The notes: a model not told the origin generated them from the letters alone. Positions 1-11,061 are shown, counted from the stretch's first letter. The stretch: DNA of 64,000 nt from Thamnaconus septentrionalis (GCA_009823395.1 CM020515.1:11056989-11120988); one strand, 5' to 3'. Made by a program: numbers and translations.

Positions 1-633
1 ATCACGAGCAGACACAACGTCTCCACATCTTCAATCAATGACGAAGATGACGATAATGATTGTGATATAAAGTGATAAGGCAAAGATCTGCGTGTGGTGG
101 TGGAACAAATGACCAATAGTTCCTGCTGTTTGTATTTTTATGTACATCAGGCTTCCCTTTCAACACTTGGGACGGGACGCGACCAGTTGATGTTTTTGCA
201 GCGTAAACTAACCTTAAACCTGAACATTTTGCGGCGCAGATGTCAGCGATTTCTCTAAACCACTGTCCCGACTTGTGACTTAGACTCTTCAAGAAAATTA
301 AAAAAAAAAACAAAAACAAACAGCCCCCCAAAACACCCGCAATTTCATATTTATATTGACCTTTTTGCTTTTGGCACTGATCAGGTAAATTGGACAAAAT
401 GTCCCTGTATGCAAAATGCCACTGTCAGCCCGATCCTGCACATGTGAGGTGTTGAAACACACACGAGCCGGGGAAGCCGCTGGAGCGAGTCGAGGCGGTC
501 CAAATCGGTTTCGGAAACAGGCGCTGGATGAAGCGTTTAGCAGCCGTGTCTGTTTAAATTCTGCTCACCGCGCAGGAGAGACAAAGGCGGGCGCGCCGCA
601 GACAGAAGATGCGTTTGAGGCTGCCGCCGAGAG

Positions 634-672
<39 letters not shown>

Positions 673-1142
673 AGAAAAAAATGAACCACCATTTTGATAG
701 TCATAGCCTAGACCGACATTTCCTGTCGGTGCTATAACGGCCATAGCCCTGCACCGCCCGCTCGCCTGCAGAGGAGAGGAGAGACGCGCTGCTGGTGGAA
801 AAACGCGGGGAGGACACGCAGCGCTGCGGTTCTCTCCATATTTGGCTTCGTCTCGGTGCAAAAAAAAGGTGGGGTGGGGGTGGGGGGGGGGGGGCGGAGA
901 GGGGAGCCGCAATGGCGACAGCCGTGCGTCAAAACGGACACACACGCACGCACACACACACATACATACACAAACACGCAGCCCTGCGCTGAGTGAACGT
1001 CATTGGCTCTTGGGTTTCTGCGCGAGTGCAGCTCGGCGGCCGCCTGTGTCCTACTTTAATAGCGACGTTTTCCTGCTTGAAGGTGGTTCAGTCAGAAAAT
1101 GAAACGACGCAGCTATGACTATATATATATTGTCATAGCTTC

Positions 1143-1144
<2 letters not shown>

Positions 1145-1215
<71 letters not shown>
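1145..1215. repeat. (AT)n microsatellite
   Basis: About 35 uninterrupted AT units, a self-complementary tract able to form cruciforms. Confidence 0.95.
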
Positions 1216-1216
<1 letters not shown>

Positions 1217-1582
1217 CTGTTATTTATGTAGCTATTATTTCTTCACTCTCATTTGGTTTTGTGGGTTAGAATGAATTTCGAAGCCGGATTCAGTTCTTCA
1301 TTTTTGGGAAGGAAATTGATGAAAAGTGGGCATAAGTTCTTCTCTCTGGCTTATTTGAAATCGTGCGTGTGCGCCTGCTGGAAGTGGTATCATCTTTGAG
1401 CGCGCGGCCTCCGGAGGGTCACACGCACGACACAGGCGAAGCGCTGCACTTTTGTGCGCACAAGATGAAACCGAGACTGCGCTGCTTAATGATAAAGGGG
1501 GAATGTGAAACATCACACTTGGTCTATAAATATGCGCGCAGACTCGCGCGCGCGCACGCAAACACACACACACGCGTCGATG

Positions 1583-1584
<2 letters not shown>

Positions 1585-1622
<38 letters not shown>
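1585..1622. repeat. (CA)n microsatellite
   Basis: About 19 CA units. Confidence 0.95.
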
Positions 1623-1624
<2 letters not shown>

Positions 1625-3046
1625 GATATTTCGGTTTCCTACTGGCGCGTTACGGCCTCGCATAGTTGACGAGCAGACCTTCGAGCCTGCAGCAGTCAGG
1701 GCTGTGCGCGGTCACAAATTCCTCTGGTCGCGTCTGATGGCGTGATGTGAGGCCGTTTGCGTGCCTCGCGGGTCCGCACAGAAGCGCCCCTGGCCAGTTT
1801 TTGCGTCCCTCCATCGATTTGATTGAAACACACTCTTCATTATCATTACTTGTTCTTATTGCAGTCTGAAGCCTCCATCTGTCAACTTTGTCATATTGTT
1901 TTGCCCTCACTGAAACATTGCCAGTCTTCTCAAACTCTACGGGTCCTAAGTGACAAAATTAGTTTTGTCTGGTGGACAGTGACCCACAAATACAGTATCT
2001 GCAACTCGTATGTCTACGAGGGCATCAGTGTTTGAAAAAGCTGCTGGGTAATTTTCAGTGTTAACGCCAGTTTGATGGACTTGTAAGTGGTAAAAACATG
2101 AGCAACATTTGCAGAATTTGCTGCTGAGCTGGCCGCAAAATGCAAATCACAAGGGGCAGGAAGTGGAACTGTGCCTTAAAGCACAAATACTGTGCAACAC
2201 TGTCATTTTCAGGGAGTGTTCATGTGTGCTTAGTTCCTACCCTCGACTTTCTTTATCTAAAAACCGGACTCTCCCTGTCTCCCTCCCCATAAACTCACAT
2301 CTTCCTTTTCACTCCCCCAGGCTGACACTGATCCTCCTGGGGGCCGAAAGCCGATCACACTCACATTCGGCAAAGCAGCGCGGCGTCAGCACTTCACCGG
2401 CCTAGGCCGAGCGTCTTCAGATGTACACGCACTTATATTTGCGCCCTTTACGGATCTAAACTCTATATTTAGCAGTGTGCTACAGTGAGGCAGAACTGCT
2501 GTGTCATGGTGAACAATTAATCCCCGGAACAGGAAGTCCTGCTTTGTGCAGCTTGTTCTAGAAATGCCTCGTGCTACTGCAAGTTGGCACCGACACAGAG
2601 ACGTATATAATTGACGCCTTGGCATGCTATTTAGGACACAATACTTCCAAAGGCTTCCTGTAAGGCAAAACGTGAATTACACAAAAGCCCTGCACCACCC
2701 ACCCCCCTCCCCTGTTTACATTCCACCTCAGGGCTGAGCTCCGATAGAAAAATAATGCATGCCTTAAGTTTTAATAAAACAAGGGACTAGTGCAGTTATG
2801 CAAGACAGAGGGCCCCTTGTGTGGGGATCGTTTGTGATTATGCAACCCGATCTGTTTTTCTGCAAAGTTCACAAGTAAGTTGGCGTCTCCACTGTTTAAT
2901 GTTCTGTGTTTCCCCGCCCTCCGCAGGGTTCCCTGAAGGCAACCCGGGACATGAAAGAGGACACAAAAGTCTTTCACCGGAACACAAGCATGGCCATAAT
3001 AACGACAAAGTATGACCAGTGTTATCAGCACACAACATGTTTGCAC

Positions 3047-3048
<2 letters not shown>

Positions 3049-3108
<60 letters not shown>
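3049..3108. repeat. (CA)n microsatellite
   Basis: 30 uninterrupted CA units. Confidence 0.95.
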
Positions 3109-3112
<4 letters not shown>

Positions 3113-3141
3113 TTGACGGTGTTTCTCTCTCTCTCTTTCTC

Positions 3142-3147
3142 TTTATT
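3142..3147 (-). terminator. cbx4: Candidate cbx4 polyadenylation signal AATAAA
   Basis: Canonical hexamer on the minus strand about 1.46 kb after the cbx4 stop, followed downstream by CT/GA- and then GT-rich sequence (a (CA)n tract on the plus strand). Other weaker signals could be used. Confidence 0.4.
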
Positions 3148-4603
3148 GAGAAGCACAGCATCCAGTAACCTGGGCCAACAGCAATGACTAGACCAGCTTG
3201 TAGTGGAAGGTCCTTAAACAATTGCTCCTTGTTAAAACTAAGTGCAAGGAAATAATGGAAACATAGAGAAGGTAGCGGACAGACTTAAAGCACTTTTTTT
3301 CAGAGAGGACAAACCACTCGGGGTGAAAGATGCAGGAAACATCTTGTGATGCCCCCCCCTCCCAACAAATTAAAAAGGTCAATAAATATGCGCTCTTCAT
3401 TTCCATTACTATAGCATCTTACCATTCTTACTGGTTTGCATTCAATGTGCATGGAAGGCAGTTTTAGTCTCCGATATCAGTTTACATCCAACGGCTTTTA
3501 CGTCTGAATCTTCAGCAGCATATTAAAAAAACCAAAACCAAAACCAAAACAAAGCCAGTCTACACAGCAGAGTTGAAAAAAAAGCCAGCCTCACTATTCA
3601 CATTTATAATGTACACTTTTTAAAGGCCCTCAAGAAGATGCTAGGACAGTTAGCATAACATTTTTTTCCCCAGATCTAACAAGCTTCCTTTGCAAAAATG
3701 AGATGAATATTGCTAATCTGAGTGATGCATTTGAAACTAACACCACGGGTTTCAAAGTGACTCTAAAAATAAGTCAATAAATAATAATAGGGTTTGATAT
3801 GTGACACTATTCTTTTAACGGACACTAACATCTGAAAGGGAAAGAATGTGTTGTTCCTTTCTACAGGAAAATGTTGCCAGATGCAAAACAATGTGCGACG
3901 TACAGTAGAATAGGGGATCTGAAAGCCAACGGATGCATGAACGAGGCAAGGCGAAAACAACAGCAAAAAAAAGAAAAACAAAACAAAACTTAAAAGTATG
4001 GAAAAGACATTTGTTCATGTTGCTGACTTTACAAGTGCATCCCATTACTGTGTCTTTTCCCACTGCATGTAGCTGTAACCCTTCCCAATAGGCCAATTCA
4101 TTCTGCTGGTCTGGAGCAACAATGAGCAAAATAAGACTTAAAGAGAGAAGCTGTTTCTTCACCAGAAACAACACAAACGTACAAAGTAGTTAAGTGCTTT
4201 CGATTTGATCTTGGATCACTACACAACTTTCTCCCTGCCTTCTATCAGGACCAAAATAAGTGGTATTACTCGTACAAAATATGTAGAAACCTTCATACAT
4301 CTCAGGTTAAATGTTTGGTAAAAGTATGAAACGTCAGCAAAAGCATTCTACTCAGCTCAATTAGACATATAAATGGATTATTATTATTTCAGTGACATGA
4401 ATCCACCGGAACGCATTCGCTCAAATCCTCGAGGGCACTTTCTTGGCTACAACATCATAAAGGAGTTACAGTATAAAACATTATAAGAAACATAGTGAAT
4501 TTGAATGATAAATTATAAATTTGCACATATACAAATTCTTATGTTTACATACATATGTACACATCAAGAGGATTGTCCACGGGTCGTACAATTTTACAGA
4601 CTC
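3142..4603 (-). other. cbx4: Probable cbx4 3' UTR
   Basis: AT-rich sequence follows the cbx4 stop codon. The first good AATAAA on the minus strand downstream of the stop is at 3147-3142 (CAATAAAG), which would give a UTR of about 1.4 kb. No coding frame is supported here. The 3' end is an inference from the signal alone. Confidence 0.45.
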
Positions 4604-6007
4604 TTAGAAAGAAACGTATTCCTTGAAGGTGACGGTGAGACTGTTGCTTGTGATATCTGTGATTATAATGTTTCCCATAAACGGCGAGGCTTTTTTCGCA
4701 GGTGCCGTTTCGGCTTTTTCAGTCAATTTTGGCGTGTCCTCCGTGACAGAGGGTGGGTTTGTGGCGGCGGGCTCGGCCTCCGGCTGTAACTCCGGCTCCG
4801 CCGCCGGCCTCTTTGTCTTTGGGAAGCTAAGATCCATGGGCTCGTCCTGGCTGCCGTGTTCCACAGCGGCCTCACTCACCGACCTGCCGGCTTGCCGGGA
4901 GCCGCTACAGTGGAGGTCCATGGGTTTGTCCTGAGGTGGTGTTACCACAGAGCCGGGCACACTGAGGCTCCTGGAAGTCAGGTAGGTTTTAGAAACACTC
5001 CTGTCCTCCACGGGATCCGATAGTTTCCGTTTGCGGTCATTGGGAAAAGTAGGGATCCTGATCTGGTCCACGGCCGTAGGGGTTGGAATATTGGTGTCGG
5101 CGGACCACGAGGTCATGGGTGAGCTGGCAGTGAGCTGAAGCGGTAAATCTTCTGGTAAATCAGCCTGACCGCGAGCCACCTCCGTATTGTATTCCTCTGC
5201 CGTGCTGGGGGAAGGTTTCGAGAACTGCCTGCCTTTTTGCAGACACTTCATTGGGAGCTCTGCCACCGGCGGCGAGCTGCCGCTGCAGATCTCCTTCGGT
5301 ATACCGTTCTCTGGGTAATCCAAGATTTTGGTTGTGCACGCCGGATTGCTTTCAGACGGTTTGGTGTTTTGGGATTTCTCGACGCCCGACGATTCCCCGT
5401 GTTTATCCTTTTCCCCAGGAACCTTGTTGCCGCCCATGTACTTACTCACGACAATAACGATGCGTCCGTTCTTGTTTTTGTTCTTGATTATCTTCATTTT
5501 GTTGCTCGTAGAGCTCGGCAGGCTCGCGTCCTTGGGATTGGGTTTCAGGGCCTGTTCGCTCTCGGCCTCTTTGATAGGAGGTTTCCTCACCTCCACGGCC
5601 ATCTCCTTGACTTTGCTCAAGCAACCCGTGTCCTTGTTGCGAACCCATTTCTGCTGCAGGGCCAACGGTAAGTTCCAGCCCGGATTTGAAGGTTTGCTGG
5701 CTGGTTCCTGAACTTTGACCACCTCTTTGAGCCTCGGGGCCTGAGCGTCATACAAGTTCACATCAGGCTCATAGTGGTGGTGCTTCTTGCTGTTGAGCTG
5801 GTAGAGGAACTTCTTCTTGCCAAAAGTCGGCTGGTCAGCAGGTACCTCCTGGCTGCTGGGCTGGTACTGGTGGTGCTTCTTGCTGTTAAGCTGGTACTGC
5901 TGAGGTTGCGGCCGTTGGACCTGCACAGAATCGCACTTGGGATCAGCATCCTGAGATGATTCTTCAAAACCTGTGGGAACGCTGGATCTTCTGGCAAATG
6001 ACGGCAC
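4604..6007 (-). CDS. cbx4: cbx4 coding exon 5 (terminal)
   Basis: 1404 bp, 467 codons plus TAA. It starts with VPSFARR after acceptor CAAAG at 6009-6008. It holds the two LNSKKHH boxes, the Lys/Asn-rich [20 protein letters not shown] block, Pro/Ser-rich linker, two PMDL motifs and the Pc box. Low-complexity linkers differ from human, as is usual for this family. Confidence 0.96.
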   Translation of the reverse strand: MPSFARRSSVPTGFEESSQDADPKCDSVQVQRPQPQQYQLNSKKHHQYQPSSQEVPADQPTFGKKKFLYQLNSKKHHHYEPDVNLYDAQAPRLKEVVKVQEPASKPSNPGWNLPLALQQKWVRNKDTGCLSKVKEMAVEVRKPPIKEAESEQALKPNPKDASLPSSTSNKMKIIKNKNKNGRIVIVVSKYMGGNKVPGEKDKHGESSGVEKSQNTKPSESNPACTTKILDYPENGIPKEICSGSSPPVAELPMKCLQKGRQFSKPSPSTAEEYNTEVARGQADLPEDLPLQLTASSPMTSWSADTNIPTPTAVDQIRIPTFPNDRKRKLSDPVEDRSVSKTYLTSRSLSVPGSVVTPPQDKPMDLHCSGSRQAGRSVSEAAVEHGSQDEPMDLSFPKTKRPAAEPELQPEAEPAATNPPSVTEDTPKLTEKAETAPAKKASPFMGNIIITDITSNSLTVTFKEYVSF

Positions 6008-7803
6008 CTTTGTGGAAACAACAGAACAAGTTGTAAAATGTGGTAAAAGTTTAACATCACTGTGTCATCCTCAGAAAAGAAAAACACTCAATGAGGACAA
6101 TGAGCTTGGTCAAGGTTGACGGGTTGGAGGGAATTCTACATTTTTCACGTAGGATGTTTGGACGTTGGGCTGGCAAATATGCCAAGTGAGTTTCTTGTTC
6201 TAGTTAGGAATGTAATGAGTATCAATGTCCACGCCCAACCTTACTGGCACTGGCACCATCATGATTATCGTCATGACCATAATGGCCTTAACAAGTTGCC
6301 TTGAAACCGAAAGCACCGACTATGAAATTATTGCAGAGCGCAAGCAAAACCTAGTGCACAGAAATGGAAAGGCTGCATGCCAAAAAGGTTTTCTCAAGGG
6401 CAACCACTAAACAGAATACACAAATAATAATAATCCCATTAACGTCTGGCAGCCTGTCCTCCAAACATGAGGCCTGTCCTTCCTAACCGCCCCCTCGGCC
6501 ATGAGAGGGCCACTGCAGCGGAACGCTCACAACGCTCTGGCTTTGACCTGGGGTCAGCCAAGTGCCACCAGACATGTCACGCTTTATCCCAGATCGCTGG
6601 CCGCGTGTGACTCAGGCGGAGTGGAATTCCTCTTAAAGACTGATACGGCATCGCAGTCGGCTCACAGTCTCTCAAAATATGTCACCACATTTGGCCCAGA
6701 ATGCGACACTACAAAGGCTGCGTCTGAGACGGCCCCGGCAGGAGCCGGACTCAAAGTGCACATAGTTTTTATCTCGCAAATACTGCACGGGATTGTAAAA
6801 ATGACGGTTTTAACACAAAGCTGTTTTGCATAAAGGAATAATGAACATATGGATAAAATGAGTGCGCTGAAGCGGTGCTTCGGTAACCTCAGGCAACACA
6901 GACGTTTTTGTGGTGAGTGTGTGTGGAGTCCAGCTGTACAACCCAGACCTGCCTTTGTCTCGCACTCCAGCTCACTCAGGAAAATGTCCTGTTCAAAATC
7001 TGCTCTTAGACACCTTTACAGGCCCTCACCTTATCAAAGTGAAGTCGGAGGCATTCGCAGGAAAAGCAGGTGGAAAATTAAAAACAAAAAAAAAACAAAA
7101 CAGCAAAACCTTTACGTGTGCAATGAGTCATCAGCGGTAAAGATGATAAATACCTGGAGTAGAAGATGTTTTGGTTTCGGCCCACGCTTGCGATATCCCA
7201 TCAGCTGCTCCTGCCTCTCTCTGTGAAAACAAGGGATAATTACATTTTAGAGCAAATTATTTACCGCCTATGCAGCACATATCATGTGACAGACGCTACA
7301 GCGGGCCCGTCTAAATTAGAAAAACAACCCCTAATTATATCGTGCAGGAAATTATAGTTTTTACATTCGGAGTGCTTCCTCATTTTCTCCCACCTACTCA
7401 AGGTCAAAAGTGGAATATTAATTTCAAGAACTAATGAATGCCCGCATGTGACCCGCTGCAAAGCATTGTGGCTCTTATTTGCATAGCTCTCCATGGTAAT
7501 CGGCCCATTCCATATTCTCATTATCCTGGAGAAATTCAATTAAGGCTACAGCGGGGAGAACCTCTCTCTGTCTTTTAAACATCCTCCCTCTGTCGGCAGC
7601 ACGCCCTCGGCCCTCCCGCATTCAATCTCCAATTAGGGTCATGGGGTACAAGGGTGATATTGGATTATAAAAACAACGCCGTCGAGGGCTTGTGAGATGC
7701 GCGCGGGCTGTTCAAAGACGTGCAAATTCCCCCCGTTGAAAGCAACGCGGCTCTATATCACGCTAACAACTAACATGTTTGGGAGCAGATGTAAGCCGAG
7801 GGG

Positions 7804-7842
<39 letters not shown>

Positions 7843-8335
7843 GTGCGTTTTTGAAGTTGCGCTGATGAGTCTGAGCGTCGGCCTGGCCCGTGAAATATTG
7901 CTCCCTGATATAAACCTCCAGTCATCAGCGGCTCGTAAATAACCAGCTGCGGGTGAAAGCCGGGAAAACTCTGGGAATCACCCGGGCAAGCCAAAAAAAC
8001 GTGGACCAATTGTTGGCCTCTGGCTGCAGATGTTCCATGATCCATGATCTAAAAAGCTGCTGGAAAATTACAACAATAAACCGACTATTACATAAATCTA
8101 CATTTACACATATAGTTTTTTTCTTTCTTTTTACAACGCTGTAATGAGCGTAATCTGAAAACATGATCGTCTGACTGGTGCGGGAGGGTGGGGGGGGGGT
8201 GACCCTCTATTCACACAAGATTTGACAATTACAGCCTCCCCCTGTCGGATCCCCTCCCCCATCCTCTGGGAGCGGAGAGGAATCCATACACACGGTGCAA
8301 AGGCAGCACTCCATGACCATCAGCAGAGAGCCAGG

Positions 8336-8370
<35 letters not shown>

Positions 8371-8592
8371 ACACACATTTAGGCAGGCAGGCAGGCAGAC
8401 AGGCTGTGGGGGAATATGAGAGCGGCACACTGGAAAGGCTGGAGAGCACTGCATGTCAATTAGCCTTTTCAGAAATGTGAATTCCTTTCCCCGGCCATCA
8501 TGTCTTTGCCCACTCCCATGAGCGGCCTTGATGGCCTGCGGAGCAAGGGAGAGAGAGGGAGAGAGAGGGAGCGTACATCACAGGCCTCGGGC

Positions 8593-8668
<76 letters not shown>

Positions 8669-9948
8669 CCCGCTAGTGCGCACGCCGCAGGGGCTAAAAA
8701 TGACAACAGCATTTGTATTCATTAACATCCCAACCTCTCAGCTCGCCCATTAATGTGTTTCTGATGACTTCACGCGGCTGTGTTCGATCCCAGGCTGACG
8801 GCTGTGTTTTTTTGTGTTTCGTTTTGTTTTTGCAAAAAAAAACTAAATGCTATAAAATGCAATTCAAAAAAAAAAAAAACCAGCAAAACGAAGGCAGATG
8901 TAAATGCAATGTGTCCAAAACTGGCGTCGTTCCAGTCTGCAAAAAAAGACAGAAAAGCCTCTCAGGATGGTGGTGGAAATGAGAATCCCATCATCAGCAG
9001 CAGCAGTGGCGGCAGCGGCAGCAGCAGCAGCAGCAGCAGCGGCCTTCTCGAGTTTAAACCCCGCTGACAGGCTCCCGCTTGGCCATCCTGCCGAGGTTTT
9101 TTACCGCTGCTGCAAAACGTGATGGTAAACACATCTTTGCCGTTTAGCCCGCTGCTGCCCCGTGATTTATTGGTCCGCCATGCACCCTCTGGAAAAATGG
9201 AGCCGCGGCTACGCTATGCTATGCTACTCTCAGTGAAACTGGGTCAGTGTTGTGTCGAGGCCGCCCTCCCCACCCAGCCTCCCGCTTCTCAGTCGCGACG
9301 TGAAAAGTGACGACAACCGCCCGCATTTGTAATCACTTACTCGCCGCAAAATTGCATCCGTGTGTCTAATCTTTCTATTTGCATAATTTGAGGATTCTCC
9401 ACTAACGCAGCCGCAGCTTTTCATTCCCCACCACCACCACCACCACCACCACCACCACCACCACAACCCCCAGAGACGGTCCTGCAGGGAGGGAGTGAGT
9501 GAGGGAGTGAGGGAGGGAGGGTTGGGGTGGATCAGTAATAGAGTTACTGGAGCGCCCCTCCTCCCATGCCCATATATGGCCATGGCTGCACTGGAGGCTG
9601 CGCGGCCTCGTCCGAAGTCCACATCGCTCTCACCTGTGTTGAAACGCGACCAGGAGCCGCGGGTCAAGGATGTTTTCCTCCGGTTCCCATGTGTTGTACC
9701 TGCAAAAAAAAAAAAAAAGGAATAACAGTCGTTAGAGGTGGTGGCACATGAGCGACACACTCATTGCCTTCCTATATGACCATAGTAATATAGTACATCA
9801 GGCGTCTCTACACACTGTACTGCCGCACATTCTCGCCTGGATTCATGTCATCGAATGTTAGATTTTTTTTAAATACGGATTCCAAAATGCAGCAGCGCAA
9901 CCGAAAAAAAAAAGTCAAGCACTGCCTGCAGTCGCACTCCGACACACG

Positions 9949-10001
<53 letters not shown>

Positions 10002-10354
10002 CATACAGTCGGCCATTTTAGCACCACTGTCTCGTAAATTCTCTGGCAGAGCAGAAATAATTAAAACGGGATTACATGGCGCTGCCTGCGCGAGGCCCCC
10101 CGCCGCCCCCCTCCCCCGCCATGCCTCTTCCCTCGCATAAATTAGTGAAGGCATCCGTGGATACGCCGGGCGAGACGCATACCGCCCGAGCGCGAGCTTC
10201 TCCCCCCTGAAGCACCCACCCCCTACGTACACTACACACACACACACACACACACACACAACCGCACACTCACGCGCACAGACACAAACACGGACGCACC
10301 GTGCGCGTACGCCCTTGAACGTTTCGAAGCAGCAACAACAACACCACTCGGGCG

Positions 10355-10391
<37 letters not shown>

Positions 10392-10730
10392 AGAAACGAT
10401 TCCATTCTGTAGCTACTTACTTGGGAGACCATCCTCGCCACTTGACCAGGTACTCTATCTTGCCCTGCGATAGAGGAGGAGAGGAGAGGAGGTGTGGGGG
10501 AGGGAGAGGGGAAGGTAGAGGGGGAGAGATCGGTGAGGCAAAAAAAAAAAAAAAAAAAAAATTCAAAGCGCCAATATTCCAACGTCCAGACCGCGGGGTT
10601 TTTTTTCCCCGTCTTCTGCTGCTGCTACTGCTGCTTGCAAAACGCAGCGCCCGCCACTTACCTTGCGGATGCGCTTCTTCTCGATGCCCTCCACCGCAAA
10701 GACGTGCTCTCCGGCGGCAGGCAGCTCCAT
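4604..10730 (-). CDS. cbx4: cbx4, Polycomb chromobox 4 (SUMO E3 ligase), five coding exons
   Basis: CDS joins 10730-10662, 10464-10421, 9699-9634, 7220-7154 and 6007-4604, giving 549 residues. CBX4 proteins are PRC1 subunits: the chromodomain reads H3K27me3, the C-terminal Pc box binds RING1B, and the protein acts as a SUMO E3 ligase in the nucleus. Seen here: start [20 protein letters not shown]; chromodomain about residues 9-61, with the aromatic-cage segments [24 protein letters not shown]; a basic KRGPKPK element at 71-77; two LNSKKHH boxes (about 123-128 and 154-159), a CBX4 signature; a SUMO-interaction motif GRIVIVV at 263-269; PMDL motifs at about 444 and 472; and Pc box from about 525 ending [10 protein letters not shown]. 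Human CBX4 is about 560 aa, so this is full length. The start is set by family homology and lies in a CpG-rich region. All junctions are GT-AG and in phase. The second SUMO-interaction motif seen in human appears absent. Confidence 0.96.
6008..7153 (-). other. cbx4: cbx4 intron 4
   Basis: 1146 bp between exons 4 and 5. It is unique-looking, moderately AT-rich sequence with no recognisable mobile element or second gene. Confidence 0.85.
7154..7220 (-). CDS. cbx4: cbx4 coding exon 4
   Basis: 67 bp encoding (R)[22 protein letters not shown], ending in phase 0 before GTATTT. The residues match the CBX4 segment after the chromodomain, including the basic AT-hook-like KRGPKPK. Confidence 0.95.
7240..7680. 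promoter_or_regulatory. Candidate intronic enhancer of cbx4
   Basis: Unique sequence inside cbx4 intron 3. It has an exact octamer ATTTGCAT (7477-7484), a SOX-like CATTGTG nearby, and repeated TAATTA/CTAATTA-type homeodomain cores between purine/pyrimidine repeats. This texture is typical of vertebrate conserved non-coding elements. Conservation itself cannot be seen from one sequence. Confidence 0.3.
7806..7839. repeat. (GA)n microsatellite, cbx4 intron 3
   Basis: About 17 GA units. Confidence 0.95.
8335..8377. repeat. (CA)n microsatellite, cbx4 intron 3
   Basis: CA units with one CTCA interruption, followed by a short (GGCA)n run. Confidence 0.95.
8595..8667. repeat. (GA)n microsatellite, cbx4 intron 3
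   Basis: About 36 uninterrupted GA units. Confidence 0.95.
9429..9464. repeat. (ACC)n microsatellite, cbx4 intron 3
   Basis: 12 ACC units. Open frames over it read as poly-Trp or poly-His type and are not genes. Confidence 0.95.
9634..9699 (-). CDS. cbx4: cbx4 coding exon 3
   Basis: 66 bp encoding [21 protein letters not shown] plus split codons at both ends. The acceptor is a T-run followed by GCAG; the donor is GTGAGA. It completes the chromodomain with the conserved WEPEENIL. Confidence 0.95.
9957..10001. repeat. (CA)n microsatellite, cbx4 intron 2
   Basis: About 22 CA units preceded by a short CG run. Confidence 0.95.
10356..10390. repeat. (GT)n microsatellite next to cbx4 exon 2 donor
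   Basis: About 17 GT units on the plus strand, so (CA)n in the cbx4 pre-mRNA. It starts about 30 nt into intron 2. Confidence 0.95.
10421..10464 (-). CDS. cbx4: cbx4 coding exon 2
   Basis: 44 bp encoding [15 protein letters not shown] with the last codon split (AA|G). The acceptor is TCGCAG and the donor GTAAGT. It carries the WRGW part of the chromodomain cage. A (CA)n tract in transcript sense begins about 30 nt after the donor. Confidence 0.95.
10662..10730 (-). CDS. cbx4: cbx4 coding exon 1
   Basis: 69 bp, 23 codons, from ATG to ...KKRIRK. The exon ends in phase 0 before a GTAAGT donor at 10661. It encodes the N-terminal strand of the chromodomain. Confidence 0.95.
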
Positions 10731-10757
10731 TCTCGCTCGGATCCGGTCGCAGGAGAC

Positions 10758-10788
<31 letters not shown>

Positions 10789-10791
10789 CTG
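10758..10791 (-). repeat. cbx4: CAG-type triplet repeat in cbx4 5' UTR
   Basis: An imperfect (CAG)n run, CTG on the plus strand, of about 11 units with CAC interruptions. It ends 27 bp before the ATG and is probably transcribed in the 5' UTR. Confidence 0.75.
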
Positions 10792-11053
10792 GTGGAGGTG
10801 GAGGGAAAAAGGGGGGAATAGGTGAAACGTTGGCTCGCAGGCTCGCCCGCTCGCGCGCCGTCGTCGTCGACGTGCCTTCCGCTCGGTGCGTGCGAGAAGC
10901 GCGCGCTTGGTAGTTTTCCAGTTGTATCCAAAAGCGAAGTGGATTCCCTCCTCCGCCGCTGCCGCTGCTCCTCCTCGTCCTCCCCTCCCAGCACAGAAAT
11001 CCACGGCGGCGAGAGGCTCTTTCCGTGGCTGTGTGTAGCCTCGGCTCGGCGCG

Positions 11054-11061
11054 TGACGTCA
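11054..11061. promoter_or_regulatory. cbx4: Palindromic CRE (TGACGTCA) in cbx4 promoter
   Basis: A perfect TGACGTCA octamer sits in GCGTGACGTCACGAG, 324 bp upstream of the cbx4 ATG in CpG-rich sequence. This is the full CREB/ATF consensus. Function is inferred from motif and position only. Confidence 0.5.

Larger units (their letters stand above)
1..3141. other. Intergenic sequence downstream of cbx4
   Basis: I see no gene. 430-1080 is CpG-rich and could belong to a promoter of a neighbour beyond the left edge (cbx8 by synteny), but no chromobox exon is visible. Simple repeats: (GA)n 636-669, a G-run near 880, (CA)n near 940-965, a 71-bp (AT)n at 1145-1215, (CA)n at 1585-1622 and 3049-3108. 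1660-3040 is unique AT-balanced DNA with nothing recognisable. Confidence 0.6.
7221..9633 (-). other. cbx4: cbx4 intron 3, with enhancer-like blocks and microsatellites
   Basis: 2413 bp, the largest cbx4 intron. Besides (GA)n, (CA)n, (GA)n and (ACC)n arrays it contains unique blocks full of ATTA/TAAT and octamer-like motifs, notably 7240-7680 and 8690-8780. No coding frame is supported. Confidence 0.8.
9700..10420 (-). other. cbx4: cbx4 intron 2
   Basis: 721 bp. It contains three dinucleotide arrays: (CA)n at 9957-10001 and 10234-10260 on the plus strand, and (GT)n at 10356-10390, which is (CA)n in the transcript. The rest is GC-rich. Confidence 0.85.

Noticed and set aside
416..1102. Open frames in the left CpG-rich patch as a cbx8 first exon
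   Set aside because: No MEL...RVFAAE-type chromobox start or VKWKGW segment is found on either strand in 1-3141.
3049..3108. Long CA arrays as a CRISPR-like repeat array
   Set aside because: No constant-length spacers and eukaryotic context; they are dinucleotide microsatellites.
9230..9760. 176-residue minus-strand frame with a poly-Trp run
   Set aside because: It crosses the (ACC)n array and cbx4 exon 3 in the wrong frame.
10417..11004. 195-residue minus-strand frame ending in [12 protein letters not shown] read as one gene
   Set aside because: Only the last 15 codons are real (cbx4 exon 2). The rest is read-through of intron 1, exon 1 in another frame, and promoter.
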